A DNA stretch of 42,034 bases from DATKZH01 sp964475955 (GCA_964475955.1 CAYYZY010000054.1:1-42034), one strand, 5' to 3'. Positions 23,415 to 31,208 are shown, counted from the first letter of the stretch. Numbers and translations are program-made. Notes: generated from the letters alone by a model not told the origin.

Positions 23415-24962
23415 ATGACCGAGCATCTCACCCGTCGCCGATTCCTACAAACGACCGCGGCCGCCGCGGCCGCTTCTCCCCGTGCCGTGCATTCGGCCGC
23501 GGCGCCCAAGCAGGACGGCAGGCCCAACGTGCTGTTCCTGATGACCGATGAGCAGCATTACCGGTCGCTCTCCTCGACGGGCAACCCGTATATCGAAACG
23601 CCCCATATGGACCGCATCGGGCGCGAGGGGGCCCGGTTCGACAATGCGACCTGCGTCACCCCGTACTGCTCGCCTTCGCGGGCCTCGATCGTCACGGGGC
23701 TCTACCCCTACACGCACGGCATCCTCACCAACGTCAGTCCCCGGCGAAACCGGCAGAAGCCGCTGCCGCAAGACGCCTTCCCCAACACCGAGTCGATCCT
23801 GCACGACCGCGGCTACGCCACCGGCCACCGGGGCAAGTGGCACCTGGGCGACAAGGGCGACTTCGACTGCTACGAGTCGTGGGCCTACGCCTCGAAAAAC
23901 CCGCGCGACTACCACCGCTTCCTCAACGAGAAGCTCCCCGCCGCCCGGTTCGCCGACCACGCCAGCCCGGGCAAATACCTCGGCCGGCCCGTGGAGATGA
24001 TCCCGTGCGTGGAGAAGGGCTACCACGAGTTCCACGCGATTCCCAACATGGGAGTGGCGTACATCTCGATCATCGGCCGCAGCCTCGTGCCGCCCGAGCT
24101 GCTGCCCGAAACACAGATCACCAACCAGGTGCTCGACCTGATCGACCGCCACGCCGACGAGAATTTCATGATCACGGCCTCGTGGAGCCCGCCGCACGAC
24201 CTCTGGGTGATCCCCGAGCCGTACTACAGCCTGGTCGATCGCGACAAGGTCGAGCTGCCCGGCAGCTTCGACATGCCCGAGTGGGACCGGCGCGGTCCCA
24301 GCAAGCGCCTGGGCGACATCATGGGGCCGGAGGGCATCCGCGAGTACGCGGCCATCTATCACGGCATGGTCAAGTACATCGACGACCAGCTCGGCCGCGT
24401 GCTGGCCAAACTCGACGAGAAAGGGCTGGCCGACGACACGCTGGTCGTCTTCACCACCGACCACGGCGACATGGTCGGGGCGCACGGCTGCATCGGCAAG
24501 TCGATCCAGAGCTTCTACGACGACCTGGTCCGCATCCCGCTGGTGATGCGTTTCCCGGGCCGCGTCGCGCCGGGCACGGTCGTCCGGCAGCCGGTCAGCC
24601 AGATCGACTTCATGCCCACGATCCTCGACTACCTCGGCCAGGACGTGCCGGAGGGGATTCACGGGCGGTCGATGCGTGCGCTGATCGAAGGCCGCGACGT
24701 GCCGTGGCGCGACTACGCGTTCTGCCAGCGCGCCCACGCCTCGCGCATGCTCCGCACCGACCGCTACAAGCTCTTCTATCGCCCCAAGCCGCGCGCGGTG
24801 GCCCTGTACGACCTCCGGGAGGACCTGCACGAAGATCGCAACCTGGCCGAAGACCCCGCCCACGCCAAGACGGTCCGCCGCATGCACCGGCGCCTGCTCG
24901 AGGTCATGGCCGCCGACGGCGACCCGGCCCTAAAAGCCTATTCGGCCGATCCGCTGAGCTGA
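23415..24962 (+). CDS. Tat-exported sulfatase (S1, formylglycine type)
   Basis: 515 residues from ATG 23415, which has GGAG about ten bases upstream; an ATG at 23397 adds six residues. The N-terminus TRRRFLQTTAAAAAA is a twin-arginine signal, suiting export after folding. The sulfatase fold follows: NVLFLMTDEQ (metal Asp45), CVTPYCSPSRAS with Cys85 in a canonical C-x-P-x-R formylglycine site, GKWHLG, and FTTDHGDMVGAHG with the second metal Asp and His. The C-terminal MLRTDRYKLFYRP...ALYDLREDLHEDRNLAEDP is the usual tail. The family hydrolyses sulfate esters, here probably from polysaccharides or glycans; the subfamily is not assigned. It needs a formylglycine-generating enzyme, not seen in the window. 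Confidence 0.95.
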   Translation: MTEHLTRRRFLQTTAAAAAASPRAVHSAAAPKQDGRPNVLFLMTDEQHYRSLSSTGNPYIETPHMDRIGREGARFDNATCVTPYCSPSRASIVTGLYPYTHGILTNVSPRRNRQKPLPQDAFPNTESILHDRGYATGHRGKWHLGDKGDFDCYESWAYASKNPRDYHRFLNEKLPAARFADHASPGKYLGRPVEMIPCVEKGYHEFHAIPNMGVAYISIIGRSLVPPELLPETQITNQVLDLIDRHADENFMITASWSPPHDLWVIPEPYYSLVDRDKVELPGSFDMPEWDRRGPSKRLGDIMGPEGIREYAAIYHGMVKYIDDQLGRVLAKLDEKGLADDTLVVFTTDHGDMVGAHGCIGKSIQSFYDDLVRIPLVMRFPGRVAPGTVVRQPVSQIDFMPTILDYLGQDVPEGIHGRSMRALIEGRDVPWRDYAFCQRAHASRMLRTDRYKLFYRPKPRAVALYDLREDLHEDRNLAEDPAHAKTVRRMHRRLLEVMAADGDPALKAYSADPLS

Positions 24963-25067
24963 TACGACTCCCGTCCGCGCCATGGGGTCCGGCCGGGCAC
25001 CGGGCTTGCCGGACCGGTTGCCACAAGACCCCAACTCGCCATAATGGGCGACGAGGAGGCCGATCTC

Positions 25068-25475
25068 ATGGCGATTACCTGCCCGCGATGCGGCAGGCCG
25101 TTCGACGTTACGCTTTTCCAATTCGGACACCGGGTCCGGTGCGACTGCGGCGCCTGGGTGAACCTGGCCCGCGGCCACGTGCTGGCACGCCCGGACCGCC
25201 AGAAGGAGGGTGCCGCGATGGCCGAGCAAGAAATCGGCAAAGTCACGCACTATTTCAGCAAGGCCCAGGTCGCCGCGATCGAGATCACCGCCGGCGTGCT
25301 CCGGGTGGGCGATACCATCCACGTCAAGGGCCACACCACCGACTTCACCCAGCCGGTCGAATCGATGCAGATCGAGCACGACGCCGTGGAAGAAGCCACG
25401 CCCGGTCAGGCCGTGGGCATCCGGGTGGTCGACCACGCCCGCGCGCACGACGTGGTGTACAAGGTGAGCGATTGA
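25068..25475 (+). CDS. Zinc ribbon fused to EF-Tu domain 2-like protein
   Basis: 135 residues from ATG 25068 (GAGGAGG upstream). Residues 1-40 form a zinc ribbon: ITCPRCGRPFD...VRCDCGAWVNL, with a CxxC and a CxC pair. From residue 51 on there is a translation-factor beta-barrel (EIGKVTHYFSKAQVAAIEIT, LRVGDTIHVKGHTTDFTQPVES, MQIEHDAVEEATPGQAVGIRV, HDVVYKV), which matches the small stand-alone 'translation elongation factor-like' family of about 85 residues. That family normally begins at the MAEQEIGKV position. Here this Met (25218) has its own strong ribosome site, AGGAGGG at 25204-25210, so a short form may be made from the same reading frame. The same barrel occurs at the C-terminus of U32 peptidases. 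Function unknown; RNA or translation-factor binding is inferred. Confidence 0.88.
   Translation: MAITCPRCGRPFDVTLFQFGHRVRCDCGAWVNLARGHVLARPDRQKEGAAMAEQEIGKVTHYFSKAQVAAIEITAGVLRVGDTIHVKGHTTDFTQPVESMQIEHDAVEEATPGQAVGIRVVDHARAHDVVYKVSD
25204..25210 (+). promoter_or_regulatory. Internal Shine-Dalgarno for a short form starting at 25218
   Basis: AAGGAGGG lies seven to eight bases before an in-frame ATG at the exact boundary of the zinc ribbon and the EF-Tu-like domain. It is stronger than the site at the first ATG. Confidence 0.6.
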
Positions 25476-25494
25476 GCGGTCGCTGGAACCGCCG

Positions 25495-25523
25495 TGTGAC
25501 GGGCCGGGGACTGCGCGTATAAT
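25495..25523 (+). promoter_or_regulatory. Putative promoter of the Uma2 gene
   Basis: A perfect TATAAT at 25518-25523, with TGTGAC 17 bases upstream (25495-25500) as a weak -35. The leader would be about 80 bases. Confidence 0.5.
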
Positions 25524-25608
25524 GGAACGAGGCAGTCCCATCGCGCCGAGCCCTGTGGCTACCCGTGGCCACGGCGCGCAGCCGTTCTTCTCATGACTGG
25601 GTGTACGG

Positions 25609-26163
25609 ATGAGCACGACAACTCGTGTCACGGCCGATCAACTCCTGCGGATGCCGGACGACGGCCACCGCTACGAGCTGGTCGCGGGAGAACTGAGAAA
25701 GATGACGCCGGCGGGTTGGAGACACGGGACGGTGGCGGGGCACCTTCACGCGCTGCTGGGCCCACACGTGATCGCCGAGGGGCTCGGTCAAGTCTTGGGC
25801 GCTGACCCAGGGTTCCTGCTTGCCCGCGATCCGGACACGGTCCGGGCGCCGGACATCGCCTTTATCCGAAAGGAACGTCTCGAAGGCGATTTGCCCGAGG
25901 AGGCGTTCTGGCCCGGCTCGCCCGACCTGGCGGTCGAAGTCGTCTCTCCCGGCGACACGACGGGCGAAGTCGACGAGAAGGTCGGCTCGTGGCTTGAGGG
26001 GGGCGCGAGGATGGTCTGGCTGGTCAATCCCAAGTGGCGAAGCGTGACCGTCTACCGCTCGGCCACCGACATCCGGACGCTCACCGAGAACGACGAACTC
26101 GACGGCGGCGACGTCGTGCCCGGCTTCCGCTGCCGCGTGGGGGAGATCTTCGCCACGCCGTAG
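25609..26163 (+). CDS. Uma2-family (DUF820) PD-(D/E)xK endonuclease-like protein
   Basis: 184 residues, the usual size. Family blocks: TADQLLRMPDDGHRYELVAGELRKMTPAG, TVRAPDIAFI (acidic core), PDLAVEVVSPGDTTGEVDEKVGSWLEGGARMVWLVNP (the D-x(n)-E-x-V-S/K nuclease core followed by the K of the next helix) and VTVYRS. Uma2 proteins have a restriction-endonuclease fold; they are very abundant in cyanobacteria and planctomycetes, and their physiological role is unclear. The start is ATG with a weak ribosome site. It has its own promoter with a perfect -10. It is convergent with the UroD-like gene 46 bases later. There is no toxin-antitoxin partner. Confidence 0.92.
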   Translation: MSTTTRVTADQLLRMPDDGHRYELVAGELRKMTPAGWRHGTVAGHLHALLGPHVIAEGLGQVLGADPGFLLARDPDTVRAPDIAFIRKERLEGDLPEEAFWPGSPDLAVEVVSPGDTTGEVDEKVGSWLEGGARMVWLVNPKWRSVTVYRSATDIRTLTENDELDGGDVVPGFRCRVGEIFATP

Positions 26164-26208
26164 CCGCGCGGAGGTTATTCCGGCGACCCGCCGTGTATTC
26201 ACGACGGG

Positions 26209-27213
26209 CTAACGGGACGCGGATTCGTTCTGCCAGTAGTGCTTGAGCTTGGCGAACTCGTCGAACATCACTTCGGTCATCTCCGGCCGCACGGCCAACG
26301 CCTCGGGATCGCCGTAGTTGAAAACGATCAGCCCGCCCTCCGGCGTGCTCCAGTGGCGGACCAACTGCCGGGCCTCCGCGCGCACGCCGGCTTCCACGCC
26401 CCGGGGGAGCGTCGACTGGATGTCGACCGTCGTCAGGAAGCACACCTTGCCGCGGAACTGCTCGCCGAACTCGACCAGCCCGTACGCTTGCGGCTGCTGC
26501 ATGTTGAGCACGTCGACGCCCAGCTCCACCAGCCGGGCCACCAGGTCGTTGATCCGCCCGCAACTGTGGAGGATCACGTGCCAGCCGTGCTCGTGGATCG
26601 CGCCGAACAGGCGCCCGTAGCGCGGGGTGAAGAACCGCTCGAAGACCTGGCGGCCGGTGAACGTGCCTTGCTGCGTGCCCCAGTCGTCGGTCAGGAAGAG
26701 CCCGTCGACGCGGTCGCCGAACCGCGCGTGCAGCTCGTCGAACTGCTGGAGTTTGAACTCGAGGATCATGTCGAGCGCGCGCTCGACCCGTTCCGGCTCC
26801 AGGTAGAAGTCCTCCATCGTGGCGCCGAACCCGCGGAGCATGTGCAGGCGCTCGATGAGGTTGAAATGGCTGGTCACGGCCACGTAGCGCTCGCCCGCCT
26901 CGTCGAGCAGGGGCCCCAGCCGCTCGAAGTAGAACGGGTTGCGCCCGTCGGGGGCCCGGAAGCCGTCCAGTGCGGCCCAGTCGGCCAGCGGGTGGCCCAC
27001 CACCTGGCCCATGTTCTTCACGTCGGTTTGCGACCAGACGCACTGCCAGTCGTCCGGCGCGGGCGTGTTGAAGAACCAGCCGGCCTCGGCGCGGTCCATC
27101 TCCCACACGTCGCACACGTCGTCCGGCGCCCAGGCCACCTCGTGCTGCCAGAAAGGAAGCCGCGGCGGGCCCTGCATCTCGATCGCCCGGCGGACGATCT
27201 CTCGCGACTCCAT
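26209..27213 (-). CDS. Uroporphyrinogen decarboxylase (URO-D)-like protein
   Basis: 334 residues from ATG 27213, which has GAGGTGG nine bases upstream (an adjacent TTG adds one residue). The TIM barrel is of the UroD/MtaA/CmuA type. Near residues 211-221 lies HVILHSCGRIND, whose His216-x-Cys218 resembles a zinc-binding motif of corrinoid:coenzyme methyltransferases rather than HemE. Other blocks are LFLTDDWGTQQG and VDVLNMQQPQAYG. True HemE motifs are absent, so haem synthesis is unlikely. Such proteins are widespread in planctomycetes and often sit beside sugar oxidoreductases; demethylation of methylated substrates is an inference only. The next gene upstream on the same strand (27274) is 61 bases away, so co-transcription with the oxidoreductase is likely. 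Confidence 0.85.
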   Translation of the reverse strand: MESREIVRRAIEMQGPPRLPFWQHEVAWAPDDVCDVWEMDRAEAGWFFNTPAPDDWQCVWSQTDVKNMGQVVGHPLADWAALDGFRAPDGRNPFYFERLGPLLDEAGERYVAVTSHFNLIERLHMLRGFGATMEDFYLEPERVERALDMILEFKLQQFDELHARFGDRVDGLFLTDDWGTQQGTFTGRQVFERFFTPRYGRLFGAIHEHGWHVILHSCGRINDLVARLVELGVDVLNMQQPQAYGLVEFGEQFRGKVCFLTTVDIQSTLPRGVEAGVRAEARQLVRHWSTPEGGLIVFNYGDPEALAVRPEMTEVMFDEFAKLKHYWQNESASR

Positions 27214-27273
27214 CAATCCACCTCGCTTAGTCTACTCCAAAACACCCTGGCGACGTCCACCGCAATCCGTCCA

Positions 27274-28638
27274 TCACACCTTCTCGGGCACCACGTACGG
27301 GCGGCGGTACCGGGGCTGGTTGAGCATCCGGTCGGCTTCCTCGTCGGCGAGGACCCGCTCGGTGGCCGGGTCGAAGTTGAGCGGGCGGCCGACCTGGTAG
27401 GAGGTTCGGGCCAACAGGCAGACGGCCATCGACTTGTGGCCCTCTTCGACGTCGGCGTTCAGGCGCCGGTGGTCGCCGGCGCGGATCGCCTCGAGCCAAT
27501 TGCGGAAGTGGGGGACGCTCTCGGTCTTCCAGTCGAACTCGGCCGACTTGGAAGGGCCCGGCTCGCCCTTGCGCCCGAGGAACGTGTAGTAGCTGCTGTA
27601 GTCGGGGAAGATCAGGTACCCTTCCGAGCCGAAGAAGATCGTGCCCACGGGGAAGTCGGGCTGCACGAAGGGGTACTTGTCTCGGAATCCGGCCTCGCTG
27701 TTGGTGTACCAGGAGCGGTGCTCGTAGGTGACCAGCGGCTTGGCTTCGCCGAAGCGGTAGGTGATGGCCACGTGGGTGGGCGAGGTGCGGTCGTCTTCGT
27801 GGACGAACTTCCCGCCCACGGCCGACACGAACGTGGGGTGCGCGTCGATACCGAGGCCCCAGCGGACCACGTCGAGCTCGTGCACGGCCTGGTTGGCGAA
27901 GCAGCCGCTGGCCAGCTCCAGGTTCCAGTGCCACCGCCGGTGCCAGAACTGGCTGTAAGGCCGCATCGGCTTCGGGCCGAGCCACTTGTCCCAATCGAGG
28001 CCCTCGGGCACGGGGCTGGGGGTGATGGTGCCCAAGTTGCCGCGGATCTTGTAGTCGAGGCCCCGGGCCATGTAGAGGTCGCCGACCACGCCGTCGCCCA
28101 GCTTCTCGATGCCTTCCCGGATATTCGGGCTGGAGCGGTTCTGGGTGCCGTGCTGGACCATGCGGTCGTACTTGCGCGCGGCGGCGACCATCTGCCGGCC
28201 CTCAAACAGGTTGTGCGTGCCCGGCTTCTCCACGTAAACGTGCTTGCCCGCCTGGCAGGCCCAGATCGTCGAGAGTGCGTGCCACCGGTCGCCCAGGGCG
28301 TTGGAGATGGCGTCGATCGAATCGTCGTCGAGCAGCTCGCGCAGGCCGGAGTAGGCGGTGAGCTTTTTGCCGGCCAGTTGCGGGTAGTTCTTCTCGACGA
28401 TCTTGAGCTTGCTTTGGTCGCAGTCGGCGACGGCCACGATCTCGACGTTGTCGGTCTCCTCCATCGCCGCCAGGCAGGCGACGTGCGCCCGCATGCGCCC
28501 GCCCAGCCCCACGAGACCGATGCGGATGCGGTCGTTCGCGCCGGCGCGGCGGGCGGCGACCGCAGGGGCGGCCACCGCGGAAACGCCGGCAGCCATGGCC
28601 GAAGACTTCAAGAATTCCCGTCGGTTCGCGCTGGGCAT
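27274..28638 (-). CDS. Tat-exported Gfo/Idh/MocA-family oxidoreductase
   Basis: 454 residues. The N-terminus NRREFLKSSAMAAGVSAVAA is a twin-arginine signal, so the folded protein with its NAD(P) is exported. The Rossmann motif is GLVGLGGRM (residues 41-49), the catalytic VYVEKPGTHN has Lys138, and the C-terminal part contains ELDVVRWGLGIDAHPTFVSAVGGKF (HELD motif upstream) and YRFGEAKPLVTYEHRSW. The family oxidises or reduces sugars, or rearranges them through keto intermediates; substrate unknown. The start ATG is preceded by GGGAG. Probably first in a two-gene unit with the UroD-like gene (61-base gap). The closest planctomycete relatives are large paralogous groups, so finer assignment is not possible. 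Confidence 0.94.
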   Translation of the reverse strand: MPSANRREFLKSSAMAAGVSAVAAPAVAARRAGANDRIRIGLVGLGGRMRAHVACLAAMEETDNVEIVAVADCDQSKLKIVEKNYPQLAGKKLTAYSGLRELLDDDSIDAISNALGDRWHALSTIWACQAGKHVYVEKPGTHNLFEGRQMVAAARKYDRMVQHGTQNRSSPNIREGIEKLGDGVVGDLYMARGLDYKIRGNLGTITPSPVPEGLDWDKWLGPKPMRPYSQFWHRRWHWNLELASGCFANQAVHELDVVRWGLGIDAHPTFVSAVGGKFVHEDDRTSPTHVAITYRFGEAKPLVTYEHRSWYTNSEAGFRDKYPFVQPDFPVGTIFFGSEGYLIFPDYSSYYTFLGRKGEPGPSKSAEFDWKTESVPHFRNWLEAIRAGDHRRLNADVEEGHKSMAVCLLARTSYQVGRPLNFDPATERVLADEEADRMLNQPRYRRPYVVPEKV

Positions 28639-28765
28639 GGTGGGTCTCCCGGTTCAGGTGGGCAGGGTCGGATGCGGCGCTCCATCGTAGCCGACCGAAG
28701 CCCGCCTGCCAACGATTTCGCGCCCGGCGCAGCGGTTCCGCGGTCCGGTTCGCGTGCCGAGGCGA

Positions 28766-28927
28766 TCAGCGTTCGAGCTCCCAGTGCGTGGAGAGCGTGT
28801 TGAAGCAGTCGTTTTCGATGTCCCAGCGGTCGTGTCCGGCACGCCAGAACGCGCGTGCCGGTCGCCGTCGCGAGCAGAGCGTGGTCGCCCGGTATCAGGA
28901 CGTGGTTTCTTCCGTGGTCTTGAACCG
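28766..28927 (-). pseudogene. Relic of a transposase C-terminal part
   Basis: The minus strand translates, in one frame, as RFKTTEETTS, then an in-frame TGA (28897-28895), then YRATTLCSRRRPARAFWRAG, HDRWDIENDCFNTLSTHWEL and ER before a stop at 28766. The block RWDIEN..FNTL..HW is the conserved C-terminal motif, containing the catalytic Glu, of a DDE transposase family as I know it. The rest of the gene and the terminal repeats are not found, so this is a decayed fragment in the 316-base gap between divergent genes. The remaining gap carries the MBL promoter, whose -35 box overlaps the relic. Confidence 0.55.
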
Positions 28928-28948
28928 CGCCCGGGGCCCGGCTAAACT
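28920..28948 (+). promoter_or_regulatory. Putative promoter of the MBL hydrolase, predicting a leaderless mRNA
   Basis: TTGAAC (28920-28925), a 17-base spacer, TAAACT (28943-28948). The ATG at 28955 begins seven bases after the -10 box, at the expected transcription start. There is no room for a ribosome site. Confidence 0.55.
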
Positions 28949-28954
28949 CGCCGG

Positions 28955-29977
28955 ATGCCCCACCTTCCTCCCGTGAAACGATTCGTGTCCCACGGTGGGG
29001 CGCGGGTCTATCGCATTCCGTTCGAAGCGTTCCCCGGGCTCACCGGCCGCGTGTACCTGGTGCTCGACGCGGGGCCGCCCACGCTCGTCGACGCCGGCAC
29101 CGGCGAAGGCAAGTCGACCGGCCAGGTGCTCGACGGCCTGCGCACCGTGCGCCGCGAGTTCGGCGAGGCCGTGCGCTTAGCCGACGTGCGGCGCATCCTC
29201 GTCACGCACGCTCACGTCGACCATTTCGGCGGGCTGGCGGAACTGGTCGGCCGAACGAAGGCCGAAGTGGGCGTCCACTCGCTCGACCGCCGTCAGATCG
29301 AGGCCTACGACGAGCGGGCCGCCGTGGCCAACCACGCGATGGCCTGCTTCCTGAAGCGGGCGGGCGTCGCGCCCGAGCGCCGGCAGCCGGTGATCGAGGC
29401 GTTCGGATACCGGCCCGGCCGCGTGCGGAGCGTGCCGGTCGACTTCGCGCCGTGCGACGGCGGGCGGCTCGACGGGCTCCGCTTCGTGCACACCCCGGGA
29501 CACAGCCCGGGGCACGTGTGCATCGTCGTCGACGACGACGTCCTCCTGGCCGGCGACCATGTGCTCGCCCGCACCGTGCCGCAGCAGTGGCCCGAAAGCA
29601 CGGCCCCCTACACGGGCCTGGGCCACTACCTCGACTCGCTGGAGAAGGTCGGCCGGCTCGACCGGGTCGAGGTCGCGCTCGGCGGACACGAGCCGCCGGT
29701 CCGCGACCTGCCCAAGCGCATCGACGAGATCCGGCAAACGCACCATCGCCGGGTCGATCGCCTGCTCCGCATCCTCGCCAGGGCGCCCCATCCGCTGACG
29801 ATCGACGAGATCACCGAGCAGATGTACTCGCACCAGGAAGGCATCTACGCCATGCTCGCGCTGGCCGACGTGGGGTCGCGCGTCGAGTACCTCGACCAGC
29901 GCGGCCGCCTCGCGATCGCCAACCTCGACGAGGTCGCCGGCCACGACCACCAGGTGTACCGCTACCGCCCGGCGTAG
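28955..29977 (+). CDS. MBL-fold metallo-hydrolase with C-terminal winged-helix
   Basis: 340 residues. Metal motif THAHVDHFGG gives His85, His87, Asp89 and His90; further ligands are His183 (TPGHSPGH), Asp201 (LLAGDHVL) and the C-terminal His of GGHEPP. The catalytic di-metal set is complete. From about residue 255 a helical region (RRVDRLLRILARAPHPLTIDEIT...GIYAMLALADVGSRVEYLDQRGRL) looks like the winged-helix tail (LACTB2-like) found on MBL hydrolases of the glyoxalase II/RNase-like group. Substrate unknown; thioesters and nucleic acids are both used by relatives. It appears to be a single-gene unit. The start coincides with the predicted transcription start. Confidence 0.93.
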   Translation: MPHLPPVKRFVSHGGARVYRIPFEAFPGLTGRVYLVLDAGPPTLVDAGTGEGKSTGQVLDGLRTVRREFGEAVRLADVRRILVTHAHVDHFGGLAELVGRTKAEVGVHSLDRRQIEAYDERAAVANHAMACFLKRAGVAPERRQPVIEAFGYRPGRVRSVPVDFAPCDGGRLDGLRFVHTPGHSPGHVCIVVDDDVLLAGDHVLARTVPQQWPESTAPYTGLGHYLDSLEKVGRLDRVEVALGGHEPPVRDLPKRIDEIRQTHHRRVDRLLRILARAPHPLTIDEITEQMYSHQEGIYAMLALADVGSRVEYLDQRGRLAIANLDEVAGHDHQVYRYRPA

Positions 29978-30011
29978 CCCCTCCTTCGGGGTGTTTCGCC
30001 AGGCCAAACGC

Positions 30012-30040
30012 TTGCCTGACATGACGCGCTTGCGGATAAT
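30012..30040 (+). promoter_or_regulatory. Putative promoter of the Tyr/Pro-rich secreted protein gene
   Basis: TTGCCT (30012-30017), a 17-base spacer, GATAAT (30035-30040), then a leader of about 40 bases containing GAAGGAGGAG. Confidence 0.5.
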
Positions 30041-30085
30041 TCTCTTGAAGAGGCAGCACTCAGGGGTAGAGAAGGAGGAGACGTC

Positions 30086-30466
30086 ATGCGAACCGGATTC
30101 ACGACACTCTCGCTCGGCCTGTTATTCGCCCTGGCCATGGCGGCCCAAAACGCCGTCGCCCAAGACGCCAATGACGACCATCGGCGCAGCATGGGCAACT
30201 TGCGGCCCGATTCCTACACGGCCGGCCAAGCTGTCCACGGTTCGGGCCGTGTCCCGCCCCAGGCGCGGAGTAGGAACGTGGTCGTACCCCAGCCGTACTA
30301 CGTTCCCCCCACCTACCATTACTATCCCCGGTACCCCGCCTACTACTCGCGGCCATACGGCTACCATCCCCACTACGGGTACGGCTACTTGTACCCCCCG
30401 CCCGTGGCATTTCCAGCCGAAAGGCTCTACGGGCCGCGCGCGATGAGGCGTTTCATGGGGTGGTGA
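30086..30466 (+). CDS. Small secreted Tyr/Pro-rich protein
   Basis: 126 residues. A Sec signal (TTLSLGLLFALAMAAQNAVAQ) is followed by a polar stretch and then a region, about residues 68-118, with around twenty Tyr plus Pro, Gly and His (PYYVPPTYHYYPRYPAYYSR, GYHPHYGYGYLYPPP). No fold or family is recognised. The ribosome site GAAGGAGGAG seven bases before the ATG is very strong, and a good promoter precedes it, so it is probably well expressed. Tyr-rich exported proteins can form crosslinked or adhesive material; that is speculative. It could also be an envelope spacer. Confidence 0.75.
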   Translation: MRTGFTTLSLGLLFALAMAAQNAVAQDANDDHRRSMGNLRPDSYTAGQAVHGSGRVPPQARSRNVVVPQPYYVPPTYHYYPRYPAYYSRPYGYHPHYGYGYLYPPPVAFPAERLYGPRAMRRFMGW

Positions 30467-30782
30467 GCCGACTCGCAGCCCGCTCGAGAATACGCTTTTC
30501 GCTCCGCGAAAAGACGCTTGTTCGCGGAGCGAACAACGGCAATGTTGTCATGTTGATGACAGCGGGATCGCTTTTGTCACAATCGGCATAGACCGCAAGA
30601 AGCGATCTCCTGGAACGGGCCGCCTAAGCCGTTTTCAGGAAACGACTTCGGCCAATTCTCCGTGCGGCGGCCCGGCGCGGCACGTCGCGTGCTCTCTGTG
30701 TGTCCCGGTGGAGGGGGACGGTTTCCACCTCGTGTCTCGGCCGACGGGACGGGGCGCGCCCGGGACCCATGGAGGCGTCACC
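30467..30782. other. 316-bp intergenic region with a repeat
   Basis: It contains the TTTTCGCTCCGCGAAAA element (30491-30540), a TGTCAT/ATGACA hairpin at about 30547-30562, and the ribosome site of the following small ORF. Nothing else was recognised. Confidence 0.5.
30491..30540. repeat. Double-hairpin element CTTTTCGC...GCGAAAAG, copy 1
   Basis: CTTTTCGC-TCC-GCGAAAAG is followed within a few bases by GTTCGC-GGA-GCGAAC. The second hairpin's arms are also complementary to the first's, so alternative pairings exist. Related copies are at 40199-40252 and, inverted, at 40735-40792. Confidence 0.75.
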
Positions 30783-31208
30783 ATGAAGCTGTGTCTCGCC
30801 CTGCTGGCGTCGGCCGCCCTGATGGCCGTTGCGATTTCGGCGAATCACCTCCCGGACAAGGATGGCCACGATGGCCGGTCGGACGACCGGGAGTCCCGGC
30901 CCGACGAACCGCCCATCCGCCGCTCATCCGTTCTCTTGCCCCAGCCTGAGCGACAGCAGGTCGAGCTGGCTCTTGAGATCGGCCAGGAGCAGTTGCGGGC
31001 TGGCGCCGCCGGCCATGTGGGAGTAGAAGGAGGCGGAGGCCGAACCGGCGCCGGTGCCGAGCAGCGTGGCCGTCTTGTTCAGATGGTGCAGCCGCTGGTC
31101 GACGTGATCGAGCTTGTCGACTGTGTTGCGGCTATCGTGCCAAAGACGATCGAGCTGAAGGATCAGCCCGATGACCAGCACGATCTGGCCGCCGAGCCCC
31201 ACCGGTAG
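30783..31208 (+). CDS. Uncertain small secreted ORF, 3' half antisense to the zinc-ribbon gene
   Basis: 141 codons. The ATG has GGAGG eight bases upstream, and residues 1-20 (MKLCLALLASAALMAVAISA) look like a good signal peptide, followed by an acidic, charged stretch (DKDGHDGRSDDRESRPDEPP). From about residue 48 the frame runs antisense through the conserved C-terminus of the gene at 30924-31730, so the present C-terminus is probably not native. It may be a short gene that lost its stop codon, or a peptide processed from the signal region. No homology recognised. Confidence 0.3.
   Translation: MKLCLALLASAALMAVAISANHLPDKDGHDGRSDDRESRPDEPPIRRSSVLLPQPERQQVELALEIGQEQLRAGAAGHVGVEGGGGRTGAGAEQRGRLVQMVQPLVDVIELVDCVAAIVPKTIELKDQPDDQHDLAAEPHR

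Noticed and set aside
26209..27213. HemE uroporphyrinogen decarboxylase
   Set aside because: HemE signature residues are absent; a His-x-Cys motif and the neighbourhood point to another UroD-superfamily role.
26239..28803. 854-codon plus-strand open frame
   Set aside because: It runs antisense through the UroD-like and Gfo/Idh/MocA genes, both of which have clear motifs.
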